A DNA stretch of 6,893 nt from Phycisphaerae bacterium (GTDB lineage Bacteria > Planctomycetota > Phycisphaerae > Sedimentisphaerales > Anaerohalosphaeraceae): assembly GCA_003567095.1 (NCBI GenBank), contig PXAQ01000078.1:1-6893 (forward strand), written 5' to 3'. The notes beneath the pieces are model-generated. The model was given only the letters and a program-made list of their open reading frames with translations, was not told the origin of the DNA and ran no database searches. Each line of letters begins with the position of its first letter. The first letter of the stretch is position 1. Shown here piece by piece: positions 1 through 6,507 of this stretch. Both the position numbers and the translations under genes were made by a program.

Positions 1-411
1 ACGGTCGAGTTGATGGGCTATCTGGACGAACTGCTCACCACGCATCCGCAAGTGCGCCAGCGTCTGAAAACACCAGCGGCCGCTTTTGGCAACAAACGCA
101 TCGCCTACCATACCCCCTGCCACCTGCGGCCCATGCGGGATGCCGACCTGACGCCGCGCCTGCTCAAAGACTTGTGCGACCTGGACGTACACGACTTGAA
201 CGCCGGCTGCTGCGGGCTGGCCGGAACCGCCGGCATGCAGGCCAAAAACCGCACCCTGTCAGCCTCCATCAGCCGCTCCCTGAAAGACGCCATCGACCAT
301 TACCGCCCCGACATCATCCTGACCGAATGCGCCGCCTGCAAAATGCAGATTGAAACACTCACCCCCGCCCCCGTCCTGCACCCCATTTCAATCCTTGCGC
401 AAAACACCTGA
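1..411 (+). CDS. glpC: GlpC-like CCG-domain iron-sulfur protein, C-terminal part (5' end outside window)
   Basis: The reading frame is open to the left edge, so only the last 136 residues are seen. They form a cysteine-rich (CCG) domain. A PCH motif (Cys about residue 40 of the fragment) is followed by CCG near residues 70-72 and a C-x2-C pair near 110-113 with the context ECAACKMQIE, and then HPISILAQ near the end. In the family this arrangement occurs in subunit C of anaerobic glycerol-3-phosphate dehydrogenase, in heterodisulfide reductase subunits and in Fe-S parts of lactate/glycolate oxidases. It passes electrons from a flavin subunit to membrane quinones. The CxxCKxQIE and HPIxLLAQ-like ending resembles GlpC most closely. 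A C-terminal domain of a fused FAD/Fe-S oxidase is the main alternative, because the N-terminal ferredoxin domain is not visible. The TTG and ATG codons at 10-15 are internal, not a start. Confidence 0.75.
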   Translation, partial: TVELMGYLDELLTTHPQVRQRLKTPAAAFGNKRIAYHTPCHLRPMRDADLTPRLLKDLCDLDVHDLNAGCCGLAGTAGMQAKNRTLSASISRSLKDAIDHYRPDIILTECAACKMQIETLTPAPVLHPISILAQNT

Positions 412-513
412 GAAAAAGACGATAAACATTACGCTTTTATTGGCGTACCGGAGGCAATGAGTGATTGAGATTTGTGAGATATGGATGGGAAAGTTTGGGC
501 ACCGATGCACTCG

Positions 514-530
514 GCGCCCAACGGGGGCGC
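514..530 (+). terminator. GC-rich stem-loop between convergent genes, possible terminator
   Basis: GCGCCC at 514-519 pairs perfectly with GGGCGC at 525-530 around a 5-base loop. On the plus strand a short T run (539-543) follows after eight other bases, so this could end the GlpC-like transcript just before the csrA 3' end. On the minus strand no T tract follows. The offset T run makes it a weak intrinsic terminator. Confidence 0.35.
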
Positions 531-534
531 AGGG

Positions 535-729
535 TTAGTTTTTGTGACTGAACTTTTCTTCCTGTTTTTCTTTTTGAATCGCCAGGTATATTTCCTTGCG
601 ATGGACGGCAATGCTCCGCGGGGCGTTGATGCCCAGGCGGACCTTGTCGCCGCGTACATCGACGATGACGATCTCCACATCGTCGCCGATCATAATCGAC
701 TCATCCTTTTGTCTGCTTAAAACCAACAT
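535..729 (-). CDS. csrA: Carbon storage regulator CsrA (RNA-binding translational regulator)
   Basis: The 64-residue product has the full CsrA pattern: N-terminus MLVLSRQ, a DDVEI strand, the VRLGINAP segment at about residues 30-37, and the AVHRKEIY helix start at 41-48. Leu4, Arg6 and Arg44, which contact RNA in studied CsrA proteins, are all present, and the length is normal. CsrA dimers bind GGA motifs in mRNA leaders and block or alter translation; in many non-gammaproteobacteria the main targets are flagellin mRNAs and the antagonist is FliW, which is not in this window. AGGAG at 736-740 lies six bases from the ATG, which fixes the start. The gene is on the same strand as the upstream membrane-protein gene but 315 bases away, behind a terminator candidate, so it probably has its own promoter. 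The charged C-terminal tail (residues 52-64, Lys/Glu-rich) is the variable part of the family. Confidence 0.96.
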   Translation of the reverse strand: MLVLSRQKDESIMIGDDVEIVIVDVRGDKVRLGINAPRSIAVHRKEIYLAIQKEKQEEKFSHKN

Positions 730-1044
730 CCGTTACTCCTATCGTTTATGGCGGATACATTGCCAATTAACAAAAACCGTACCAGATAACCATTTTACTA
801 ATATCTATACGTCAGTTTTCCGCCGATTGAGAGATTTTTTTGGTCTCCCGGCAAAATTCCTGTTTCCGGATGCTTTTATTTCGACAATTTGGGCATTCAG
901 ACTAATGGAAAACCCAAAAATTAGCAAAAAAACTTATCCGGCTTTTCCAATAAGCCACCAAGCCCTTTTAAAATAGAGGTTTATAATAAAAAGAATCGGC
1001 TTTGAAATTGGCCGTGATGCAGTGCCCGAAATGATTATGGGATG
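730..1044 (-). other. AT-rich intergenic region with csrA leader
   Basis: No convincing gene is seen in this 315-base gap. On the minus strand it holds the terminator candidate at 926-954, a weaker CGGC/GCCG hairpin (997-1000 with 1011-1014) followed by a T-rich stretch, and the csrA leader. GGA triplets on the minus strand occur at 729-731 (overlapping the csrA start), 737-739 (within the ribosome binding site), 819-821, 846-848, 858-860 and 865-867. I could not pick a convincing sigma-70 type promoter for csrA, so the transcription start is unknown. Confidence 0.5.
926..954 (-). terminator. Rho-independent terminator candidate downstream of the membrane-protein gene
   Basis: Read on the minus strand, CTTATTGG (954-947) can pair with CCGGATAAG (941-933) with one bulged base and one wobble pair, around an AAAAG loop. 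Seven T residues (932-926) follow immediately. The T tract directly after the stem is the classic intrinsic layout. It lies about 90 bases after the stop of the membrane-protein gene and before csrA, separating the two transcripts. The stem is AT-rich at its base, so strength is uncertain. Confidence 0.55.
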
Positions 1045-2025
1045 TTAGTGGGTCGTCCAGGTGGGGTGGTGGAACTTTACCGCCATCCAGTATCCGGTTA
1101 TTGCCCCAAGCACCGCAAACGAAACCATTTGCAGCGGGGTAATCGCGTTAACCGGATGATTAAAGTAAGCAATCGGCCAGTTTTCGGCAAGATGCGCCAG
1201 CCTGCCCCCTTGCAAAAGCAAGGTCGAGCCCATAAACGTCAATACCGCCGAGGCGGCGGCAACGGGCAAATAGTCGATTTTAAGGAAATGTTTGACCAGA
1301 TAAGCGGCAACACAAAACGTGGTAAAGACACCAAAAGCGATTTGACGATTGCCGGGCTGGCCCAATACTGCTCCCAACTGAGGATCCGGCTGATGAATGT
1401 CCTGTACAAAGACGCCGAGGGCAAACCAGCCAATGGCCACGGCCGCGACAACGGCAAGCAGCACATTGGTCAAAATGTTGACTCCCTGAGGACTATCGCT
1501 GTCGAATTGGCCGAGAATGACAATTTTACTGCCTGCTAAGCGTGAGGCAAGCACAACGCCCAGGTAACCGGCCGCGCAAATCAGCAGCCAGAACAGACCC
1601 TCCCAGCGAAGCGCCGCGTAGAGCCCGGCCCGCTGGGCCAGGTCGTAGTGCTCCAGCAAAAGCTGGTGCATATTGCCGCCGGCCATCGCCCAGATCGCCA
1701 GCCCGGTCGGGGCGGCGTACGGGGCGAAAATTTTACCGGCCGGCCACGACACAAAATAAGCGATAAACCCGGCCGCAAATGCAAGCAAGACACACAGCAG
1801 CGCCCCCGGCAGCGTGGTCGACCCGCCAACCAACGTAACAGCGCCAATCGGCAGATCAGGCCGAACCAGCGGCCAGCCAAACCAGCCAACCAGAATCGCC
1901 CCCACCGCCAGCGCAGCGATCACCCGAACGCGCATCAGCCAGTTAATATTAAACAGGCTGAGCCCGAAAAAAATCAGCCCCACCGCCGCGATCACCCGCA
2001 GCACAGCCGAATACCATACATCCAT
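1045..2025 (-). CDS. Multi-spanning membrane protein of unknown function
   Basis: The product is 326 residues and strongly hydrophobic. About eight membrane segments can be read; in residues from the ATG they fall near 7-25, 35-54, 72-94, 143-163, 184-207, 228-247, 252-271 and 299-319, with a weaker hydrophobic stretch near 103-116. There is no cleavable signal peptide, no nucleotide-binding motif, no zinc motif and no obvious transporter signature, so I do not recognise the family. Polar loops near residues 170-183 and 208-227 (QDIHQPDPQ) are the least hydrophobic parts. I chose the ATG at 2023-2025 because AAAGGG (2035-2040) precedes it by nine bases and a promoter candidate lies just upstream. 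An in-frame TTG at 2041-2043 would add six residues and is less well placed. The gene follows the chaperone genes on the same strand but seems to be transcribed separately, so a chaperone role should not be assumed. Confidence 0.8.
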   Translation of the reverse strand: MDVWYSAVLRVIAAVGLIFFGLSLFNINWLMRVRVIAALAVGAILVGWFGWPLVRPDLPIGAVTLVGGSTTLPGALLCVLLAFAAGFIAYFVSWPAGKIFAPYAAPTGLAIWAMAGGNMHQLLLEHYDLAQRAGLYAALRWEGLFWLLICAAGYLGVVLASRLAGSKIVILGQFDSDSPQGVNILTNVLLAVVAAVAIGWFALGVFVQDIHQPDPQLGAVLGQPGNRQIAFGVFTTFCVAAYLVKHFLKIDYLPVAAASAVLTFMGSTLLLQGGRLAHLAENWPIAYFNHPVNAITPLQMVSFAVLGAITGYWMAVKFHHPTWTTH

Positions 2026-2055
2026 ATCGTCTATCCCTTTCAATGTGTCCCGCTA

Positions 2056-2084
2056 AGATTACCAAAGCCCGCAATCCAGGTCAA
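2056..2084 (-). promoter_or_regulatory. Sigma-70-like promoter candidate for the membrane-protein gene
   Basis: On the minus strand TTGACC (2084-2079) is followed after exactly 17 bases by TAATCT (2061-2056), preceded by TG plus one base, as in extended -10 promoters. The -35 box matches five of six consensus positions; the -10 box is weaker. Predicted initiation near 2049 would leave a leader of roughly 20-30 bases before the ATG at 2025, containing the AAAGGG ribosome binding site. This also argues against the TTG start at 2043. Confidence 0.5.
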
Positions 2085-2132
2085 GACAAAAGAAAATAGA
2101 CGACAATGGCGAACTCTTGTGCCCAGATTAAG

Positions 2133-2456
2133 CTAAGAGGTCGCTGCTTTTTTGGCAGGCGTCGTTTTCGTTTCTGTTTTAGCCGCGGGTGAATCGGTTT
2201 GGGTATCTTTTTTGTCAGCCGCTTTTGTTTCGCTGGCGGGCTTATCATTCTTGGCAGCCTGGGTATAGCTTTCGGAACGGTAATCGGTCTGGTAGAAGCC
2301 GCTGCCTTTGAAGATCAGCCCGGCACCGGTGCCCAGCAGGCGTTTGAGCTTGAGTTTGCCGCAACTGGGGCATTTTCTCAGCGACGAGGCGGTAATCGCC
2401 TGAAACCGCTCGAATGTATGCCCGCAGGCATCACATTGATAGTCATAGGTCGGCAT
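2133..2456 (-). CDS. FmdB-family zinc-ribbon protein with a Lys/Thr/Ala-rich tail
   Basis: The first 60 residues are a typical FmdB/CxxC regulatory-type zinc ribbon. The start MPTYDYQC leads into Cys8-x2-Cys11, then Cys29-x2-Cys32 (KCPSCG), and a LIFKGSGFYQTDYR segment at about 47-60. The four cysteines should bind one zinc ion. Residues 61-107 are a low-complexity tail with nine Lys and seven Asp/Glu plus many Ala, Thr and Ser, probably disordered. The family is named from a putative regulator of formamidase/amidase genes, but its biochemical role is poorly known. The start codon overlaps the grpE stop by one base (TAATG), and GGAGG lies seven bases upstream inside grpE, so translation is likely coupled to GrpE. 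It appears to be the last gene of the chaperone operon, since a promoter candidate for the next gene follows its stop. Confidence 0.9.
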   Translation of the reverse strand: MPTYDYQCDACGHTFERFQAITASSLRKCPSCGKLKLKRLLGTGAGLIFKGSGFYQTDYRSESYTQAAKNDKPASETKAADKKDTQTDSPAAKTETKTTPAKKAATS

Positions 2457-3121
2457 TAGTGTTCCTCCGGTTCGGTATCGACGGTCGGGTCGTCAGGTTG
2501 TGCTTCGGTATCGGCGTCGGCGTTGGCCGGCCGCTCAGTTTGCTCGCTGTCGATCTCGGTTTCAGTTTCGGTATCGGGCTCGGACTCTTCAGGCGACTCG
2601 GCCTCGGGCAGCTTATTGACGATCACCTTGGCCGGGCGCAGCACCTCATCGCCCAACAGGTAACAGGGCTGATACTCCTCAAGCACGATGCCGTTTTCCC
2701 GGTCCGGCTCGGTGCGCTGCATCATCGCCTCGTGCCGTCTCGGGTCAAAGGGCTGTCCCTGCGAGGCCGCCTTTTGCACGCCCAGCGCCTGCAAAGCGGC
2801 AAGCAAATGGTCAAAGACCATTTGGATGCCCTTGATGACATTCTCAAGGGCCTCGGGACCCTCGGCGGCCGAGGCGCCCGCCAGGGCATGTTCAAAGTTA
2901 TCCAGCGACGGCAGCAGCGACCGGATGACCTTCTTTTTTTCATACGCGACGGTGTCGGCCACCTGCCGCGGCACGCGCTTCTGGTAGTTGGCATAATCGG
3001 CGCTGAGTCGCTGGAGTTTTTCAAACATTTCCTGCTTCTCGGCAGTGAGCTGTTCAATCTGCTCCTGGAGCTGTCCGATGTGTTTTTCTGCTTTTTTGTC
3101 TTTTTTCTCTTTGGCGCTCAT
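2456..3121 (-). CDS. grpE: GrpE, nucleotide-exchange factor for DnaK, with acidic C-terminal tail
   Basis: GrpE releases ADP from DnaK and so resets the DnaK-DnaJ cycle in the cytoplasm. The 221-residue product has a charged N-terminus and a long coiled-coil-forming helix (about 12-60, with ADYANYQKR near 41-49). A four-helix-bundle region follows (about 61-115, LLPSLDNFEHAL). The C-terminal beta domain carries FDPRRHEAM at 125-133 and GIVLEEYQPCYLLGDEVLRPAKVIV-type signature residues at 144-168. Beyond the usual end near residue 170 there is a tail of about 50 residues with 21 Asp/Glu and one Arg. Many GrpE proteins carry their acidic disordered stretch at the N-terminus instead. The gene starts 15 bases after the dnaJ stop, with AGGG about eight bases before the ATG, and its stop overlaps the zinc-ribbon gene start, so dnaJ, grpE and that gene form one tight unit. 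Confidence 0.95.
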   Translation of the reverse strand: MSAKEKKDKKAEKHIGQLQEQIEQLTAEKQEMFEKLQRLSADYANYQKRVPRQVADTVAYEKKKVIRSLLPSLDNFEHALAGASAAEGPEALENVIKGIQMVFDHLLAALQALGVQKAASQGQPFDPRRHEAMMQRTEPDRENGIVLEEYQPCYLLGDEVLRPAKVIVNKLPEAESPEESEPDTETETEIDSEQTERPANADADTEAQPDDPTVDTEPEEH

Positions 3122-3136
3122 CGCTGAACCCTGTGG

Positions 3137-4291
3137 TTATTTGGTATTGCCAAAATGACGCTTGATCCGTTCAAAAAAACTTTTACTGTCCGAACCGACC
3201 TCAAGTTCTTCAGTTTTGGCGTATTCACGCAGAAGATGTTGCTGGTCGGCGTTTAGACGTTTGGGAATTTCCACGGCTGTCTTGACCAGCAAATCGCCTT
3301 TATGGGCGGTTCGGATGTTCGGCAGTCCCTGGCCGCGGATGCGCAGCACCGCCCCGTGCTGCGTGCCGGGCGGAATGCGAAGCTTGCGCGTGCCCTCCAG
3401 CGTGGGCACGTCAATCGTCGTTCCCAGCGCAAGCTGGGTAAAGCTCAGCGGCACCGTCACAATCAAATTGTCGCCGTCGCGCATCAGGAACGGATGGGCC
3501 TTGATCCGCACATAGCAGTACAAATCGCCGCGCGGGCCGCTGTGCCGTCCCGGTTCGCCTTCGCCGCCGACGCGAATGCCTTGGCCCTCATGAACGCCGG
3601 CCGGAATCTTGACGGTGATGGCACGTTTTTTCGCGGTGGTGCCCTTGCCGCGGCATTTGCGACAGGGGTCGGTAATGATCTGCCCGGTTCCCTGGCACTG
3701 CGGACAGGTCGAGACCATTTGAAAAAAACCGCCCAGTCCGGCCCGCTGAACCTGGCCGGCGCCCCCGCAGACGGTGCAGCGTGCCGGGGCCTTGCCCTTG
3801 GCCGCGCCCGATCCGGAGCATTCCGGGCAGGTATCCTGCCGGGTAAATTCGATGGTCTTCTCGGCGCCGCGATTGACTTCCTCAAGCGACAGCTCGACCA
3901 CCGTCTCAAGGTCATAGCCCCGCGCCGCACGACGCGCACCGCCGCCGGGGCGCCTGGACGAACGCCGCGAGCCGAACACGTCCCCGAACATATCACCGAA
4001 GATATCGCCGAAAATGTCGCCGATATCGTTGACATTCATATGCGAATAGTCATGGACACCGGCCCCGCGCAGCCCGTCGTGGCCAAACTGATCGTAACGT
4101 TTGCGCTTTTCAGGGTCGCTGAGAACTTCATAGGCCTCGGCGCACTGCTTGAATTTGGCCTCGGCCTCTTTGTCGCCGGGGTTTTTATCCGGATGGTACT
4201 GGATAGCCAACCGGCGATAGGCCCGCTTGATATCGTCGGCAGAGGCCTTTTTGTCCACCCCCAGTGTCTCGTAGTAATCGCGTTTGGCCAT
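3137..4291 (-). CDS. dnaJ: Chaperone DnaJ (type I J-domain protein, Hsp40)
   Basis: DnaJ delivers unfolded clients to DnaK and stimulates its ATPase. The 384 residues hold, in order, a J domain (about 4-70) with the catalytic HPD at 33-35 and a linker (71-127) with four tandem xxFG units. A zinc-binding domain follows with four CxxCxGxG repeats (Cys155/158, 172/175, 196/199, 210/213), then the C-terminal substrate-binding and dimerisation region (about 222-347). Length is normal for type I DnaJ. The linker lacks the usual Gly/Phe-rich GGFGG stretch but keeps DIF-type motifs at 92-94 and 96-98, with DMF and DVF variants at 100-102 and 104-106. No clear Shine-Dalgarno sequence precedes the ATG; the bases before it read GAAACGCT. 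The gene follows groEL-1 by 187 bases with a strong stem-loop between them, and dnaK is not in the window. Confidence 0.97.
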   Translation of the reverse strand: MAKRDYYETLGVDKKASADDIKRAYRRLAIQYHPDKNPGDKEAEAKFKQCAEAYEVLSDPEKRKRYDQFGHDGLRGAGVHDYSHMNVNDIGDIFGDIFGDMFGDVFGSRRSSRRPGGGARRAARGYDLETVVELSLEEVNRGAEKTIEFTRQDTCPECSGSGAAKGKAPARCTVCGGAGQVQRAGLGGFFQMVSTCPQCQGTGQIITDPCRKCRGKGTTAKKRAITVKIPAGVHEGQGIRVGGEGEPGRHSGPRGDLYCYVRIKAHPFLMRDGDNLIVTVPLSFTQLALGTTIDVPTLEGTRKLRIPPGTQHGAVLRIRGQGLPNIRTAHKGDLLVKTAVEIPKRLNADQQHLLREYAKTEELEVGSDSKSFFERIKRHFGNTK

Positions 4292-4331
4292 AGCGTTTCA
4301 GTCGTTTAAAAAATATCTCGATAACAACGAA

Positions 4332-4361
4332 CAGGGGCGCGCCCATAAGTCCGCGCCCCTG
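4332..4361 (-). terminator. Perfect 10-bp stem-loop between groEL-1 and dnaJ (attenuator or mRNA-processing candidate)
   Basis: CAGGGGCGCG (4332-4341) and CGCGCCCCTG (4352-4361) are perfect inverted repeats with a 10-base loop. On the minus strand the bases that follow (TTCGTTGTT) are T-rich but not a pure run, and a six-T run comes about 17 bases later. It may act as a partial terminator that lowers dnaJ-grpE expression relative to groEL, or protect the 3' end of a processed groESL mRNA. On the plus strand no T tract follows. The stem is certain; the function is inferred. Confidence 0.5.
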
Positions 4362-4384
4362 ATCGCCGCCTTCTATTGTCTCAC

Positions 4385-4470
4385 ATCTGACCTCTGTCTC
4401 ATCCGGTCATCCCCGCCGTTTATCTTCAAGCAGACGGGGACAGGCAAAGATCTGACCACTGAAATCTGAC
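4385..4470. repeat. Short repeats ATCTGAC around a GGGGACAG-containing imperfect hairpin
   Basis: ATCTGAC occurs three times on the plus strand (4385-4391, 4450-4456, 4464-4470); the first two share ATCTGACC. Between the first two copies, TCCCCG (4410-4415) can pair with CGGGGA (4435-4440) around a 19-base loop, and GGGGACAG spans 4436-4443. From memory, GGGGACAG-type palindromes occur as dispersed REP-like elements in several environmental bacterial groups, so this may be a decayed copy. No transposase gene is present. Confidence 0.35.
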
Positions 4471-4478
4471 ACTCGCCG

Positions 4479-6095
4479 TCAGCAAACAGCGCCGTTGATG
4501 ACGTTTTCTTCCTTATCGTCCTTGATGCCGGTTATGATGACATTGGTCGTGAGCATCAATCCGGCAACCGATGCGGCGTTCTGCAGTGCGACACGGGCCA
4601 CTTTGGCCGGGTCAATGATGCCGGCCTTGACCATATCCTCATATTCGCCGGTGTTGGCATTGTAGCCGATGTTGCCGGTCTTTTCCAGCAGTTCGGCCAC
4701 GACCACATCGCCATGTCCGCCGCTGTTATCGACAATCTGGCTGGTCGGGGCTTTAAGGGCGTTGATAACGATGTCAAAGCCGATCTTCTCATCGCCGCGG
4801 GCCTTGGCTCGGGCTTTGTCCACCTCGCCGATCGCCCGCAAATAGATCACGCCGCCGCCGGGAATGATCCCTTCCTGCGCCGCGGCCTTGGTCGCGTGCA
4901 GCGCATCGTCGAGCAGGTCTTTGCGCTCTTTCATCTCGGTCTCGGTCGCTGCGCCGGCCTTGATCACCGCCACGCCACCGGTCAGCTTGGCCAGACGCTC
5001 CTGCAGCTTTTCGCGGTCGTAGTCGCTGGTGGTCTTTTCGATCTGGGTGCGAATCTGATCACACCGGGCGGTGATGTCTTTCTTCTTGCCCGCACCTTCG
5101 ATGATCGTGGTGGTCTCTTTGCCGATCACGACCTTTTTGGCCTTGCCCAGCTGAGACAACTCCACGCTTTCCAGTTTGATACCCAGATCTTCGGTGATCA
5201 CCGTCGCCCCGGTCAGGGTCGCGATATCCTGAAGCATGGCCTTGCGGCGGTCGCCAAAACCCGGCGCCTTGACGGCACAGACTTTCAGCACGCCCTGCAG
5301 CCGGTTGATGACCAGGGCCGCCAACGCCTCGCCTTCAACTTCTTCGCAGATAATCAGCAACGGCGCGTCCATATTGGCAGCCTTTTCCAGAAGCGGCAGC
5401 ATCTCGCGCAGGTTGCTGATCTTCTTTTCATGCAGCAGCACATACGCATCCTCGAGCACCGCCTCAAGCGTATCGGGGTTGGTCATGAAGTACGGCGACT
5501 GATAGCCTTTGTCGAACTGCATCCCTTCCACGACATCCAGCTCGGTGTCCATCCCTTTGCCTTCTTCGACCTCGATGACGCCTTCCTTGCCGACCTTGTC
5601 CATCGCATCGGCCAGAATGCGTCCGACCTCCGCGTTGTTGTTGGCGCTGATGGTGGCCACTTTGGCAATGTCATCATGCCCCTTGACGGGTTTGGCATAG
5701 CCGTTGATGAAGTCGGTGGCCACCTCGGCAGCTTTGTTGATACCGCGCTGCAGGGCAACGGGATTGACGCCGGCGGCGCTGTATTTAAGCCCTTCGTTGT
5801 AAATCGCCTCGGCCAGCACCGTCGCCGTGGTCGTGCCGTCACCGACGACATCGCTGGTCTTGCTGGCGACCTGGTTGACCATCTTGGCGCCGATATTTTC
5901 AAACGCCTCGGGCAGCTCAATCTCTTTACTGACCGACACGCCGTCCTTGGTGACCTTCGGCGAGCCGAAGCTTTTGTGCAGCAGCACATTGCGCCCCGTC
6001 GGGCCCATCGTCACCTTGACCGTCCTGGCCAATTGAGCCAGACCGTCTTTCAAGTGCTTGCGCCCGGCTTCCTGAAACATCATTTGTTTTGCCAT
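4479..6095 (-). CDS. groEL: Chaperonin GroEL copy 1 (Hsp60), lacking the Gly-Gly-Met tail
   Basis: This 538-residue Hsp60 covers all three domains. ATPase residues are kept: Asp51 in TKDGVSV, Asp86 in the [10 protein letters not shown] motif, and Asp397 in the DDALHAT motif, matching Asp52, Asp87 and Asp398 of E. coli GroEL. The apical-domain residues that bind substrate and GroES are hydrophobic as expected (Tyr198, Tyr202, Phe203, Leu233, Leu236, Leu258, Val262, Ile263). The protein should therefore form an active double ring with GroES. It differs at the C-terminus: after the conserved LTTNVIIT segment it ends in about 16 residues, rich in Lys/Asp/Glu and finishing GAVC, instead of Gly-Gly-Met repeats. 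GGGAGG lies about ten bases before the ATG. It is 53 bases downstream of groES and probably cotranscribed with it. I number it copy 1 only because it is complete in the window. Confidence 0.97.
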   Translation of the reverse strand: MAKQMMFQEAGRKHLKDGLAQLARTVKVTMGPTGRNVLLHKSFGSPKVTKDGVSVSKEIELPEAFENIGAKMVNQVASKTSDVVGDGTTTATVLAEAIYNEGLKYSAAGVNPVALQRGINKAAEVATDFINGYAKPVKGHDDIAKVATISANNNAEVGRILADAMDKVGKEGVIEVEEGKGMDTELDVVEGMQFDKGYQSPYFMTNPDTLEAVLEDAYVLLHEKKISNLREMLPLLEKAANMDAPLLIICEEVEGEALAALVINRLQGVLKVCAVKAPGFGDRRKAMLQDIATLTGATVITEDLGIKLESVELSQLGKAKKVVIGKETTTIIEGAGKKKDITARCDQIRTQIEKTTSDYDREKLQERLAKLTGGVAVIKAGAATETEMKERKDLLDDALHATKAAAQEGIIPGGGVIYLRAIGEVDKARAKARGDEKIGFDIVINALKAPTSQIVDNSGGHGDVVVAELLEKTGNIGYNANTGEYEDMVKAGIIDPAKVARVALQNAASVAGLMLTTNVIITGIKDDKEENVINGAVC

Positions 6096-6110
6096 ATCTA
6101 TAAATCCTCC

Positions 6111-6125
6111 CGACTATATCAGTCG
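6111..6125 (-). promoter_or_regulatory. Small inverted repeat in the groEL-1 leader
   Basis: CGACT (6111-6115) and AGTCG (6121-6125) are inverted repeats around ATATC, directly upstream of the GGGAGG ribosome binding site of groEL-1 (the G next to the stem begins the site). A hairpin here could modulate ribosome access or mark an RNA-processing site. It does not match CIRCE. The stem is only five pairs, so chance is possible. Confidence 0.25.
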
Positions 6126-6148
6126 TTCGCTGGTGTTGTTAGAATCGG

Positions 6149-6439
6149 TCACTTTTCCACTATGCCGAGCACTTCGCTTTCGCGAAGAATCTTATACTCG
6201 ACGCCGTCGACTTCAATGTCGCTGCCGCCGTATCGGCCGTACAGCACGACCTCGTCGGGCTTGACGCTCATCGCTGCCCGCGAGCCGTTGTCAAGCAGCT
6301 TGCCGGGGCCGACAGCAATCACGGTGCCCATCAGCGGTTTTTCGCGCGCGGTATCCGGCAGAACAATCCCGCCGGCGGTTTTCTCTTCGGCTTCCTTGGG
6401 CTTGACAACAATGCGATCTTCAAGCGGTACCAGTTTCAT
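6149..6439 (-). CDS. groES: Co-chaperonin GroES (Hsp10)
   Basis: The 96-residue protein is normal length for GroES, the heptameric lid of the GroEL chamber. It begins MKLVPLEDRIVVK, carries the mobile loop at about residues 17-34 with the Ile-Val-Leu tripeptide (25-27) that docks into the GroEL apical domain, then the GTVIAVGPG segment (38-46). The roof-loop region (about 47-60) and the DEVVLYGRYGG strand (62-72) follow. AGGAG lies eight bases before the ATG. It sits between two groEL genes, 68 bases after copy 2 and 53 bases before copy 1, so a single lid may serve both chaperonins. Confidence 0.97.
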   Translation of the reverse strand: MKLVPLEDRIVVKPKEAEEKTAGGIVLPDTAREKPLMGTVIAVGPGKLLDNGSRAAMSVKPDEVVLYGRYGGSDIEVDGVEYKILRESEVLGIVEK

Positions 6440-6507
6440 CGTTTATTCTCCTGTCAATAATTATTTTCGTAGCGTTTATCGTTCATTCACGTCGCAAGCG
6501 TCTGCGA

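Noticed and set aside
481..976. Plus-strand frames overlapping csrA and its leader
   Set aside because: They overlap a certain csrA on the opposite strand and run into AT-rich non-coding sequence; no recognisable product.
2041..2043. TTG as the start of the membrane protein
   Set aside because: The ATG at 2023-2025 is better placed relative to AAAGGG and the promoter candidate, and the extra six residues are polar and carry no signal.
1042..2136. Plus-strand open frames opposite the membrane-protein gene
   Set aside because: Products are Arg/Pro/Gln-rich without motifs, while the minus-strand frame gives coherent membrane segments.
2414..3127. Plus-strand open frame opposite grpE and the fmdB-type start
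   Set aside because: Low-complexity Leu/Gly/Phe runs arise from reading the acidic GrpE tail in antisense; not a gene.
3302..4309. Plus-strand open frame of 335 codons opposite dnaJ
   Set aside because: Antisense to a clear DnaJ with no ribosome binding site and no family resemblance.
6452..6457. TTGACA on the minus strand as a -35 box for groES
   Set aside because: It overlaps the AGGAG ribosome binding site region directly before the groES ATG, leaving no room for a -10 box and a leader before the start codon.
6096..6507. CIRCE operator in the groES or groEL-1 leader
   Set aside because: No TTAGCACTC-N9-GAGTGCTAA-like pair is present in 6096-6148 or 6440-6507; an operator may lie upstream of the window.
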